From: Acidilobaceae archaeon
GTDB taxonomy: Archaea; Thermoproteota; Thermoprotei_A; Sulfolobales; Acidilobaceae
Direction: 5' to 3'
Assembly (NCBI GenBank): GCA_027080775.1
Contig: JALWPV010000028.1
Location: 62,001-126,000 of the forward strand
DNA length: 64,000 bases
Shown here piece after piece: positions 7,823 through 16,167 of this stretch. Numbering within the stretch: position 1 is the first letter of the stretch; each line of letters begins with the position of its first letter. The notes beneath the pieces are model-generated. The model worked only from the letters and a program-made list of their open reading frames with translations. It searched no databases and was not told the DNA's origin. The position numbers and the translations under genes are program-made.

Positions 7823-8743
7823 ATGCCCCTGGAGCAGCGGGGTGCGAGGCTGGAGCCGAGACCGGTAAGATATATAGTATATGGAGCTATAGCGGCCGCC
7901 GCGTCAACGGGGCTCCTCGTGGCCTTGATAGGCCCCCGCAGGCTAGCCGCCGAGGCGAGCATCAGTGTAGCCATAGCGCCTCCCCCCACGCCCCGACTAC
8001 CCGCGGGGTTCCACGTCATACTAGTGATAGCTGTGGCTATAGGATCGTTCCTAGCGGCCTTGGGGCTATACTCTAGGCGCGTGGCAAACCTCTACAGGGC
8101 CCTCGACGAGTACGCCGTAACAATGGTCATGGAATTCCTCGCCCTACTCAGGAGCGGCTACTCCGTCACAGAGGCTATCTCCGTCATGGCCGAGAGGGAC
8201 TACGGCCCGCTGAATGGCTTCGTGAGGAGGCTCGACACACTAATGAGGAGGAACTACACATTCGAGGAGGCATTCGATGAAAGCGTTAAGGACCTCCCGA
8301 GGCACACACGGGTATTCCTAGTCACCATCAGGGACGCATATGACGCCGGGGGAAGGGCGATAGAGTTCGCCGGGAGCCTATCCTCGGTTATGGCCAGCAT
8401 TAACGCCCTCGAGGATCTCAGGAGGAGCAGCCTCAAGGGCTACACCTACATAATAGCAGTCTCGATAACAATGCTGGCCATCGTAGGCCTGGCCACCCTT
8501 TACCTCCTGGGAGCGCTCAGCCACGCCGCCGGTAGCCTCGTTAGACCTGTCTTTAGCCGCGATGAGGTTGCAGCCATGCTCTTCTATATCTCCCTGTGGG
8601 TGAGCATATTCTCCGGTCTCGTAGCGGGTAAGCTCATCACAGGCACGGTGAAAGCAGGCTTCTGGCACGCCTTCCTATACTACCTTGCCACTATAGCGCC
8701 GCTGCTAGGAGGGTGGTACCACCTCATATCCACCGCTAGTTGA
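7823..8743 (+). CDS. type II/IV secretion membrane protein, TadC/FlaJ-type, second half, 306 aa
   Basis: The protein has hydrophobic segments at about residues 15-40, 60-85, 205-235 and 250-300, with a cytoplasmic T2SF domain between: EFLALLRSGYSVTEAISVMAE, LDTLMRRNYTFEEAFDES and FLVTIRDAYDAGG are characteristic. It would pair with the preceding protein to make the complete platform. ATG 7823 lies 10 bases after the previous stop with gagggg upstream, so the ATPase and both membrane genes form one operon (5370-8743). The operon ends here; the next gene is convergent. Confidence 0.8.
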   Translation: MPLEQRGARLEPRPVRYIVYGAIAAAASTGLLVALIGPRRLAAEASISVAIAPPPTPRLPAGFHVILVIAVAIGSFLAALGLYSRRVANLYRALDEYAVTMVMEFLALLRSGYSVTEAISVMAERDYGPLNGFVRRLDTLMRRNYTFEEAFDESVKDLPRHTRVFLVTIRDAYDAGGRAIEFAGSLSSVMASINALEDLRRSSLKGYTYIIAVSITMLAIVGLATLYLLGALSHAAGSLVRPVFSRDEVAAMLFYISLWVSIFSGLVAGKLITGTVKAGFWHAFLYYLATIAPLLGGWYHLISTAS

Positions 8744-8776
8744 GATGTAGGTGAAACGAACGTATATCTCGACATT

Positions 8777-10039
8777 TTACGCCGCGGAGAGGAGCTTGAC
8801 CGCTAGATCGGCTATGGCTTCAACCTCCGATACCACGTCGGCCCCACTCATTGGGGCTACTAAAATCACGCCGATTCCGTGTCTCTCAAGTATGGAGGGC
8901 GATATGCCGCTTGGCGTGCCAACCACGATCTTCCTACCAAGGGCTTTGGACTGGGCGCTCATACTCGCTATGACACCATGGGAGCGTATCGCTTCTACCA
9001 GCTCTCCAGCCTCGTCATCCGCAATTACTATGAACATGAATCTTCCATATCTCCTTATGGCGTCTAGCACGAACCAGTTGAGGGTAGAGGAGATGAAGGA
9101 GTCGAGGCTGTCATACCTCCGGAGGGTGTCGAGGAACACCGCGGCTGCGCGCCTACCAGTTCGCCCGCTTGCCGCCTCCAGGAGTATCTTTGGTGTCGAA
9201 GCCTGTAGGCCTAAGGCGCTGGCGGCGGCTAGGCCTCTGGCGCTTAGCTCCCCTGGTACTTGTATGTTTTGCACGCCGCGCCTGCGGAGGGCGTCCTCGA
9301 ATAGCGCAACCTCTACTGCAGCGTTTAGCCAGAGGGCCTCTCCGAGTGCTGTGGGCTCCGCTGTCATTACGCCCTTGTATACGCCCTCGTGGTATGGGAA
9401 CTCGTGGCCACAGGATGCACACTCCAGCAGAACCTCGGGCCTCCTAACTAGGGCGCCACAGTCCTCGCAGACGTAGACCTCACCGACTACCTCGTAGTCA
9501 ACGCCCTCCTCCCTCAGCGGAGTCCCGCACCTAGGGCATACGAGGCCCTGGCCCGTGGCTGCCTCCTCGAACTCATCCTCCCTGCCCACATAGCCGCAGA
9601 GCCTATGGTGTATGATCCTTGTCTTACGGAGACGCCTGGAGCCACACCTCGAACAGACCAGGTGCACGATCAGCCTCTGAGAGCCGCATTTAGGGCAGGT
9701 CATGAACCTACTCTTGATTGCAGCTTTGGCTATGCCGAGGCTGTGCATAAATGCTAGCAACCTCTGGGCGTCATCGAAGTCTACCCCGTCTAGTCCTACG
9801 TATGAGAGGGAGAGTGTCACCCTGTTTATGGTGTAGGATAGCTCCCCTCGGCGCATTAGCCGGTAGAATGCCTTAAGCCTATCAGCTAACGCTATACTCG
9901 CGGGATCCCTATACTCTACGTTGGCCCTCCTCAGGAGCCTGCTGTACTCCCCCGCCGCGGGGCCTGCAAGCCTACCCTCAATTATCGCTCTTGCTATGTC
10001 AACGAGCTGTCTTATGTCGAGGCCAGCCTCCCCGAGCAT
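8777..10039 (-). CDS. TackOD1-like multi-zinc-ribbon protein, 420 aa
   Basis: Residues about 113-225 hold a dense series of metal-binding motifs: CPKCGS, CSRCGS, IHHRLCGYVG, CPRCG, CEDCG and CASCG. Their order and the IIHHRLCGYVGREDEFE and GVDYE signatures match the TackOD1 (thaumarchaeal output domain 1) family of TACK archaea, proposed to be signalling or regulatory output modules. The N-terminal 100 residues are helical. The C-terminal 200 residues look alpha/beta (FMFIVIADDEAGE, KIVVGTPSG, GIGVILVAP), resembling a receiver-like fold without a clear phosphorylation pocket. The start follows the Sir2 stop by 10 bases with gaggtgg upstream, so the two are co-transcribed. Function is unknown. 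Confidence 0.7.
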   Translation of the reverse strand: MLGEAGLDIRQLVDIARAIIEGRLAGPAAGEYSRLLRRANVEYRDPASIALADRLKAFYRLMRRGELSYTINRVTLSLSYVGLDGVDFDDAQRLLAFMHSLGIAKAAIKSRFMTCPKCGSQRLIVHLVCSRCGSRRLRKTRIIHHRLCGYVGREDEFEEAATGQGLVCPRCGTPLREEGVDYEVVGEVYVCEDCGALVRRPEVLLECASCGHEFPYHEGVYKGVMTAEPTALGEALWLNAAVEVALFEDALRRRGVQNIQVPGELSARGLAAASALGLQASTPKILLEAASGRTGRRAAAVFLDTLRRYDSLDSFISSTLNWFVLDAIRRYGRFMFIVIADDEAGELVEAIRSHGVIASMSAQSKALGRKIVVGTPSGISPSILERHGIGVILVAPMSGADVVSEVEAIADLAVKLLSAA

Positions 10040-10049
10040 TTAACCACCT

Positions 10050-10844
10050 CTACTCGATGGGGGCCTGGCGGCACTCCTCTGTGTCGTATCCAAGCCTCGC
10101 TAGAGCGGCCTCGCATATTTTAGGCAGCGCCTCCTCTACAGGCTCGCTGATCCTTATGTCGGCCAGGTCATCCATCATGGTGTCGCCTAGGTTCACGATG
10201 ATAAGCACCCCTCCCCGCCTCTTCACTATCCAGGGTATCTCGTTTGCAGGCCTGACAACGAGACTGGAGCCAGCTACGAGTACGAGGTCGCTCTTGGAGG
10301 CGAGTGTGAGGGCCTCCATTAGGGGCTTCTCGGGTAGGGGTTCGCCGAAGAATGTGACGTCAGGCTTGAGGAGGCCCCCGCAGACGGGGCACCTGGGTAC
10401 CTTGCCCTCGTGGAGCTGGCGTAGAGCCTCCTCAAGGGGGTAGCGGCGCCCGCATGAGAGGCAGACCACTCTGCTGGGGTTGCCGTGTAGTTCTATTACG
10501 TTCTTGCTCCCGGCGCGCTGGTGGAGGCCGTCAACGTTCTGGGTTATGACAGCCCTCACCAGCCCCCTCCTCTCCAGAGCGGCAATAGCGTAATGTGCAG
10601 CATTAGGTCTGGCATTAGCGCTGGCCTTGTATAGCTCCTCGAAAACACGCCATGCGGGGAGGGGGTCGGCTAGGAAGTAGTTTATATCGAACAGTTCGGG
10701 GTCGACGCGCTTCCAGAGGCCCTGGGGACCCCTGAAGTCTGGTATACCGCTTGCCGTGCTCACGCCAGCCCCCGTGAAGACTATGGCGTGCCTAGCGTTG
10801 AGCAGCGCCTCAGCTGCCCTCTCGTAGAGGCTTCCCAGCCGCAT
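10050..10844 (-). CDS. sir2: Sir2-family NAD-dependent protein deacylase, 264 aa
   Basis: This enzyme removes acyl groups from lysines using NAD+, giving nicotinamide and O-acyl-ADP-ribose. Motifs in order: [16 protein letters not shown] (residues 25-40), [12 protein letters not shown], catalytic His in ELHGN, zinc-binding CLSCG and CPVCGG, then [11 protein letters not shown]. Length is usual for archaeal Sir2, whose known substrates include the chromatin protein Alba. A TATA-like ggatattatcc run about 26 bases upstream makes ATG 10844 nearly leaderless. It heads an operon with the TackOD1-like gene. Confidence 0.93.
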   Translation of the reverse strand: MRLGSLYERAAEALLNARHAIVFTGAGVSTASGIPDFRGPQGLWKRVDPELFDINYFLADPLPAWRVFEELYKASANARPNAAHYAIAALERRGLVRAVITQNVDGLHQRAGSKNVIELHGNPSRVVCLSCGRRYPLEEALRQLHEGKVPRCPVCGGLLKPDVTFFGEPLPEKPLMEALTLASKSDLVLVAGSSLVVRPANEIPWIVKRRGGVLIIVNLGDTMMDDLADIRISEPVEEALPKICEAALARLGYDTEECRQAPIE

Positions 10845-10913
10845 CGCACTCCGAATATAGTCTCCGGAGGATATTATCCCTCTCGGATTCAGGGGCTGGA
10901 GGACGGATAAACC

Positions 10914-11621
10914 ATGACTAAGCGTAGCGGCGTGCCGGTTAAGCTGTGGCTAGACGAGGAGACGCTGGCCCTCCTACGAAGCTACTGCAGGAGGAGGGGG
11001 GTGGAGCTACTTCCCGAGTGCATAGCCTCTATCCTTAGGGAATGCGTGGAGGGCCAGGCCGCGGCGGCCAGCCCCGACATGGATAGGGTTGTCAGGCGCA
11101 TCGAGAGGGTTGTACAGGATCTACTAAACCCCTTCACGGGGAAAATCGATGAGATAAACAGGAGGCTATCAGAGCTAGTTGAAGCACTCGAGGCCTCCGC
11201 CTACAGGGAAGAGGAGAGGGAGAGCATCCCGGCACCACAGGCTCCTAAGGCCAGGGGTCCCGTCGAACGGTCGAGGAGAGGCTCGGCCATCGAGCGGTTA
11301 AAGGCTGAGGGAGTAGTATTTGAGGACGATGTCAGATGGATGCGGGCACCGGAGCGGTTCTTCCAGAAGCTTGAGCGGGAGGGCGCCGTAGTCCTCGACG
11401 TTCAGGGGGAGAAGGTTGCTGTTGACCCAGACTTCTGGAGGGAATTCCTAGAGTTTGTGGAGGCCCTTCAGGTGAGCGACCTAACCGAGGCATCCGACAT
11501 CGTTGAGGAGAAACTCGGCCCACAGGCTTCAAAACTATTCCGCAAGCTCGCGCGGGCAGGCCTCCTACACTACAACGAGGAGACTGGATCGTGGGAGGCA
11601 AGCGAGAGCCTCGAGGCCTAA
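10914..11621 (+). CDS. coiled-coil protein with C-terminal winged-helix-like domains, 235 aa
   Basis: I do not recognise a named family. Residues 1-48 ([20 protein letters not shown]) look like a ribbon-helix-helix or short helical module; 58-105 are a predicted coiled coil; 125-235 contain two small helix-rich units with short wings ([15 protein letters not shown] and [14 protein letters not shown]). The last 80 residues align with the C-terminal part of the protein at 26259-26822 on the other strand (EGxVVxDxxG...LF..L...G...Y), so the two are paralogues. A role in nucleic-acid or chromosome organisation is possible but unproven. ATG 10914 has ggagga ten bases upstream; the gene is divergent from sir2. 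Confidence 0.7.
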   Translation: MTKRSGVPVKLWLDEETLALLRSYCRRRGVELLPECIASILRECVEGQAAAASPDMDRVVRRIERVVQDLLNPFTGKIDEINRRLSELVEALEASAYREEERESIPAPQAPKARGPVERSRRGSAIERLKAEGVVFEDDVRWMRAPERFFQKLEREGAVVLDVQGEKVAVDPDFWREFLEFVEALQVSDLTEASDIVEEKLGPQASKLFRKLARAGLLHYNEETGSWEASESLEA

Positions 11622-11682
11622 TTAAACATTAAACCCAAGTCTACAGCTTAAGCGGCCCCTAGCGCCGCTGGGCCGGGTAGCG

Positions 11683-13125
11683 GTGATGCGCTTGATGATA
11701 TACGTCAGGAACACGTTGGGCAGGAGGCTGGAGGTGTTCGAGCCATTCGATCCGCCACTGGTTAGGATGTATACCTGCGGGCCCACGGTATATGATAGCA
11801 CCCACATAGGCCACGCGAGGATGTTCACTGCGTTCGACGCCATAAAGAGGTACTTAAGGCTCAGGGGATACCATGTCGTACACGTTCAGAACATAACTGA
11901 TATAGACGATAAGATAATAGACAGGGCCTCGAGGGAGGGGCGCGACTGGAGGGAGATAGCTGACTTCTATACGAGGGAGTACCTGGAGGTCCTCTCGGGC
12001 CTCGGCATAGAGGTCGACTATCACCCCCGCGTAACCGAGCATATAGGTGAGATAATCGAGTTCATCGAGAAGCTCGTGGAGAGGGGCTACGCATACGTAG
12101 CACCCAGCGGCAGCGTGTACTACGACGTAGACACGTACCCCTTTTACGGGGAGCTGAGCGGGCGCCTCGAGAGAGAGCAGTGGGGTCAGGAGGAGCAGTT
12201 CGCTAGTGAGAAGAGGCACCCGTATGACTTCGCGCTCTGGAAGGCATCTAAGCCTGGGGAACCCTGGTGGGAGAGCCCCTGGGGCAGGGGGAGGCCTGGC
12301 TGGCACATAGAGTGCAGCGTGATGAGTACGCGCTTCCTAGGCCCTAAGATAGACATCCACGGCGGGGGCACGGACCTCATATTCCCCCATCACGAGAACG
12401 AGAAGGCCCAGAGCGAGGCCGCCCTAGGCCTTAGGCCCTGGGTGAAGTATTGGCTGCACGTGGGCTACCTAACCGTTGGAGGCGAGAAGATGAGTAAGAG
12501 CCTGGGCAACATAATACTAGTAAAAGAGGCGGCTAAACGCTGGGGCTACAGGGCCCTCAGGCTCTGGCTCCTAAGCGCCCACTACCGGAGTCAGATAAAC
12601 TTCAGCGAGGAGGCGCTCGACACCGCTAGGAGGCTCTATGAGAGACTCTCAAAGACCGCACAGGCATTGAGGAGGCATCTATCCTCCCTAGGCCCGGCGC
12701 ACAGCGCGAGCAAGCGTGACCTGGAGATAATAGCGAGGATCCACTCCGAACTGGCGGGCTTCCACTCCGAGATGAGTATGGACTTCAACACTGCAGGCGC
12801 GCTACGCCACCTCCTGAACTTGTCCTCGATAATAAACGAGGATGTACTGTCCAGCGACAACAGCGCCGTAGCCTTGGAGGCCTTTAAGGCCCTAAGCGAG
12901 TTCGACTCGGTCTTCGGCCTGGTGGAGGAGGAGCTGAGGGAGGCTAGGTGGGAGGAGGCAGTACCTGTCGATGCACTAGTGGATTTGATAATAGAGGTTA
13001 GGAGTGAGCTCAGGAAGAGGAGGCTATACGAGTTAAGTGACCGCATAAGAGAGAGGCTGCTACGGCTCGGTATAAAGGTTCTCGATTACAGGGATCATAG
13101 CGAGTGGTACGTTTCTAGAGAGTGA
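11683..13125 (+). CDS. cysS: cysteinyl-tRNA synthetase, 480 aa
   Basis: Class I aminoacyl-tRNA synthetase charging tRNA-Cys. The HIGH motif appears as THIGHARM near residue 41 and KMSKS as KMSKSLGN near 268. Zinc ligands are YTCGPTVYD at the N-terminus, ECSVM and HHENE. Length is typical. The start is uncertain among GTG 11683, ATG 11686 and ATG 11695; the last has ggtga at good spacing and gives an N-terminus MIYVRNTLGRR. A TATA-like attaaacattaaa lies in the upstream spacer. The presence of cysS means Cys-tRNA is made directly here, not only by the SepRS route. Confidence 0.96.
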   Translation: MMRLMIYVRNTLGRRLEVFEPFDPPLVRMYTCGPTVYDSTHIGHARMFTAFDAIKRYLRLRGYHVVHVQNITDIDDKIIDRASREGRDWREIADFYTREYLEVLSGLGIEVDYHPRVTEHIGEIIEFIEKLVERGYAYVAPSGSVYYDVDTYPFYGELSGRLEREQWGQEEQFASEKRHPYDFALWKASKPGEPWWESPWGRGRPGWHIECSVMSTRFLGPKIDIHGGGTDLIFPHHENEKAQSEAALGLRPWVKYWLHVGYLTVGGEKMSKSLGNIILVKEAAKRWGYRALRLWLLSAHYRSQINFSEEALDTARRLYERLSKTAQALRRHLSSLGPAHSASKRDLEIIARIHSELAGFHSEMSMDFNTAGALRHLLNLSSIINEDVLSSDNSAVALEAFKALSEFDSVFGLVEEELREARWEEAVPVDALVDLIIEVRSELRKRRLYELSDRIRERLLRLGIKVLDYRDHSEWYVSRE

Positions 13126-13126
13126 G

Positions 13127-14308
13127 TTAGGCCTCGAAGAGGGGCTCGCTGGGTCTGGCGAGCAGGCCTGACGCTAGCGTTGCGAGGACTGCTGAGAGCA
13201 TTATTGCGCCGGCCACCCGTGGCTGCAGGAATCCGCCCTTGAGGCCCACATATGCTATAAGTGTTGACACCGTGAGCCTAGCACCAAAGGATGTAACTAA
13301 TTCGCGCGGCGCCTGCCTGAGGAGGCTCTTGAAGGCAGCCCATGTTGCCAGGATCTTCAATGGATAGGTTAGGGCCAGGAATGCTAGGGCCAGTAGGAGG
13401 GCCTCACCCGGGCTGGCTATCGAGGCGTTTATCCCCGCCGTCACGAAGAACACGGGCGCAAGGAACCCCGTGATAAGGGCTTCGATCTTATCCCTTACTG
13501 GAGGTTCACGCGCAAACTCCTGCAGGGCTAGACCCAGTATGAAGCTCGCTAGGACAGCGTGGATCCCCACAGCCTCTGAGACTAGTGTAGCGGCTAGTAG
13601 CAACGCGATAATTATCCTGACCTCGGCCTCGTAACCAAGCGCTGGGAGCCCCCTGAGGAGCCATGCCAGTATGAATGGCACGACGACCAGCCCCACTATG
13701 TAGAGGACTAGGCCGAGCGACGTCTCCACGAGAAGCAAGGCGAAGACAACTATGCTAGCGACATCCGCTACCATGGCCGAGGAGAGGGCGGCCTGCCCTA
13801 GATGGCTCCTCTCGACGCCCATGGCCTTTATTATGGCGTAGACCACCGCCACGCTAGTAGTGGAGAGCGCCACGCCCACGAGCAGCGCTACCCTAGCAGT
13901 ATAGCCCATCGCTGCGAACACTAGGGACGAAGCGAGTAATGGGGCCGCGAACCCCGCTAGCCCTATCGCTATACTCTCCTTCAGGTTATCCTTGACGAAG
14001 GGTACATCAACTTCTAGCCCTGCTAGGAACATTACGGCCGAGCCGCCCATAAGCGCTAGAGGCTCTAGGGACCCAGTAGCCTTCACGCCCAGCCATCCCG
14101 CGATCATGCCGAACAATACTTCTATTACTGGCGACGCTACATTGAGTGCCTCAGCGAATAGGAGGGCGTCAACTATTATCGCGGATGCCACGGCCAGCGA
14201 GTATAGGTTCTTTGAGTGGGCGCTCTCGAACCTCAGGGAGGCCGCTGCCCATGCAATAGCGATAAGGAGGCCAGCGGCGATCAAGGCGGATCTAACGCGC
14301 TTGTCCAC
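13127..14308 (-). CDS. cation:proton antiporter, CPA2/KefB-like, 393 aa
   Basis: The whole chain is hydrophobic with about 11-12 membrane segments. GVALSTTSVAVVYAIIKAMG and LVSEAVGIHAVLASFILGLALQEF are characteristic of the Na+/H+ exchanger domain of the CPA2 family. It lacks the C-terminal TrkA-N regulatory domain of bacterial Kef, as is usual for archaeal members. It would exchange Na+ or K+ for protons across the cytoplasmic membrane. The GTG start is close to a TATA-like cttcttaactag. The gene is convergent with cysS, separated by one base. Confidence 0.85.
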   Translation of the reverse strand: MDKRVRSALIAAGLLIAIAWAAASLRFESAHSKNLYSLAVASAIIVDALLFAEALNVASPVIEVLFGMIAGWLGVKATGSLEPLALMGGSAVMFLAGLEVDVPFVKDNLKESIAIGLAGFAAPLLASSLVFAAMGYTARVALLVGVALSTTSVAVVYAIIKAMGVERSHLGQAALSSAMVADVASIVVFALLLVETSLGLVLYIVGLVVVPFILAWLLRGLPALGYEAEVRIIIALLLAATLVSEAVGIHAVLASFILGLALQEFAREPPVRDKIEALITGFLAPVFFVTAGINASIASPGEALLLALAFLALTYPLKILATWAAFKSLLRQAPRELVTSFGARLTVSTLIAYVGLKGGFLQPRVAGAIMLSAVLATLASGLLARPSEPLFEA

Positions 14309-14387
14309 CCCAGCGGAACCCCACGCCCAACCCTGTTAGTCTAGTTAAGAAGCATTAGGCGAGCCGGTATGCATGAGGCGAGGATCT

Positions 14388-14861
14388 ATGACCCTGAGAG
14401 AGGGCGATCCAGCACCGGATTTCGAGGCGGTGTCCTACACTGGTGATAGGGTAAGGCTCTCTGATTATAGGGGCCAGGTAGTGGTGTTGTACTTCTATCC
14501 CAGGGCGATGACTCCGGGGTGCACGCGGGAGGCACTGCGGTTCAACGAGCTACTCGAGGAGTTCAGGAGGCTCGGGGCAGTAGTTATAGGCGTTTCCACC
14601 GACAGCCCTGAGAGGCTCAAGCGCTTTGCCGAGAAGCACTCCCTCTCATTCACGCTGCTAAGCGATCCCGAGGGCAGGATCGCCTCGCTCTACGGCGTCC
14701 TCAAGCGCTCGGGAAAGACGAGGAGACCCAGCGCTGAGAGAGTCACATTCATAATAGACTGGAGGGGCATCGTATCCAAGGTGCTCCGCAACGTGAGGCC
14801 CGCCGAGAAGCACGCCGATCTCGCACTCGAGCACGTGAAGGCCCTGGGCTCCCAGGCCTAA
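14388..14861 (+). CDS. peroxiredoxin, Bcp/PrxQ type, single-cysteine form, 157 aa
   Basis: Thiol peroxidase reducing H2O2 and organic peroxides. The active site PRAMTPGCTREA holds the peroxidatic cysteine near residue 44 with the conserved Thr and later Arg. PrxQ proteins often have a resolving cysteine five residues later; here that position is not Cys and no other cysteine occurs, so it must use an external thiol. The start ATG 14388 (MTLREGDPAPDF) has ggcgagg upstream and matches family N-termini better than ATG 14373. It is divergent from the antiporter. Confidence 0.9.
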   Translation: MTLREGDPAPDFEAVSYTGDRVRLSDYRGQVVVLYFYPRAMTPGCTREALRFNELLEEFRRLGAVVIGVSTDSPERLKRFAEKHSLSFTLLSDPEGRIASLYGVLKRSGKTRRPSAERVTFIIDWRGIVSKVLRNVRPAEKHADLALEHVKALGSQA

Positions 14862-14875
14862 TCGCCTGTGCCCCT

Positions 14876-15901
14876 CTATACCGGGCAGACCCTAGGGTTC
14901 CAGGGCTCGGCCCCATCCAGGCTGTCGAGGGGCAGCATGTCTAGGTTAACCCTGAGACCGCCATAAGCGGCAATGAGCCTGAAGCCTGCTCTCAGGAAGA
15001 GGTCTACCTCACCCTCCGTGGAATCGATATATACAATCCGCGCTCCCTGATCCACGAGCCTTGAGACAGCATATGCGAGTATTCCAAGGCCAACCTCTAC
15101 CTCCTTCTTGGCCCGTTTCGATACTACAAGCGAGTTTACCCTTCCGACGATAGAGCCTGTAAGGCTTTCATGCGTGTAGGCTTCAACGAAGCCTATGGGC
15201 TCGCCGCTGCTAGATATAGCTAAAGCAGTGAATGCACCCCTTCTACTTAGGAAGCGCTCGTAGTACTCCCTTAGCTCCTGGACGTCCAAGTAGCTGGCTA
15301 GGCGGGACCGGGCGCTCTCGCTCAGGAGGGCGGCTATAGCTTGCAGGTCCCAGTCGTCCCTATGAGGGAAGGCACCCCTGACGACCAGCCCGCCCGAGGG
15401 TTTCCCCTTCGGTTCCGAGCCAGCGGGCTCCATCGATAGCACGTAGCCCCAGGTCAGTATGGGATGCCCGCCCCCTAAGAGTTCGACGAGGAGACGTGGA
15501 AGCGGCCCTGCCCCTAGCGTCGAGTAGACTACGACACTGCCCCGAACGCCCTGCCATGATACTAGGGAATGCCTAGCCCAGGAGAGTAGGGCCTCGGAGA
15601 CCCTCACCGCTACCGCGGGGGGCAGGGATGGCTTGACAACCAGGACTACCCCAGCCTCGAAGGGTTCAAGGCCCCCGCCACTCCAAGCCCAGGAGTAGGA
15701 CCACACCCTACCATTCTCGCTTACCACGGCCGAGAACAGGCGGGGGTCATAGTGGGGTGGCGCGAACCACTCCAGCACGGTAGCTGGAGAGACAGGCTCG
15801 TAGAAGGGGGCGACGGGCAGGCTTAGGTAGTACTCGTTCACAAGCTCTGCAATCTCATCATGCATTCCACTCCCATCAAAGCATAGAATCAGGGAGGCCA
15901 A
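14876..15901 (-). CDS. GNAT-family N-acetyltransferase-like protein, 341 aa
   Basis: The C-terminal half (about residues 175-330) reads as a GNAT domain: GGLVVRGAFPHRDDWDLQAI split as strand-helix, AISSSGEPIGFVEAYTH, VNSLVVSKRAKKEVEVGLGILAYAVSRL (acetyl-CoA pyrophosphate loop replaced by RAKKEVEVG) and IVYIDSTEGEVDLFLRAGFRLIAAYG. The N-terminal half may be a second, degenerate GNAT fold (FSAVVSENGRVWSYSW). Acceptor substrate is unknown. The TTG at 15901 is uncertain: no strong ribosome site is seen, but a TATA-like ctttaataa lies about 50 bases upstream. Confidence 0.65.
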   Translation of the reverse strand: MASLILCFDGSGMHDEIAELVNEYYLSLPVAPFYEPVSPATVLEWFAPPHYDPRLFSAVVSENGRVWSYSWAWSGGGLEPFEAGVVLVVKPSLPPAVAVRVSEALLSWARHSLVSWQGVRGSVVVYSTLGAGPLPRLLVELLGGGHPILTWGYVLSMEPAGSEPKGKPSGGLVVRGAFPHRDDWDLQAIAALLSESARSRLASYLDVQELREYYERFLSRRGAFTALAISSSGEPIGFVEAYTHESLTGSIVGRVNSLVVSKRAKKEVEVGLGILAYAVSRLVDQGARIVYIDSTEGEVDLFLRAGFRLIAAYGGLRVNLDMLPLDSLDGAEPWNPRVCPV

Positions 15902-16028
15902 CTCACTGGCACCGGCACCGATGCCATATCATAGATAGAGATAGAGAGGGTTATTAAAGGGTTTAGCGGTGATTACCGGAATATACAAAAAACCTTTGGC
16001 AATCAGTCCTCGATAAGCGAATTCTGCA

Positions 16029-16129
16029 TGGCGGGCCCGCCGGGATTTGAACCCGGGACCACCGGCTTAGAAGGCCGGCGCTCTCTCAGGGCCCCCGCGC
16101 AGGGGCTGTCCTGGCTGAGCTACGGGCCC
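16029..16129 (-). tRNA. tRNA-Arg(UCU) with insertion/intron in the D-loop
   Basis: The minus strand folds as a tRNA: acceptor GGGCCCG/CGGGCCC, discriminator G and encoded CCA (16031-16029), T-arm CCGGG-TTCAAAT-CCCGG, anticodon stem CCGGC/GCCGG with loop CTTCTAA, anticodon TCT (arginine AGA codons). Compared with the tRNA-Arg(CCU) at 30770-30847, the D-arm between GCTCAGCCAGGA and GAGC has about 23 extra bases able to form a GC-rich hairpin (GCCCC/GGGGC). This is most simply a non-canonical intron removed by the splicing endonuclease. Exact splice points cannot be fixed by eye. Confidence 0.92.
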
Positions 16130-16167
16130 TGCCAGGGCGTTTCTACTGGGGCTTGGGGGTTAATGTT

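Noticed and set aside
8751-9476. 241-residue plus-strand open frame
   Set aside because: It is fully antisense to the TackOD1-like gene, whose zinc motifs prove the coding strand; the translated frame is Ser/Ala/Arg-rich without pattern.
11854-12306. 150-residue minus-strand frame
   Set aside because: Antisense shadow of cysS, which has intact HIGH and KMSKS motifs.
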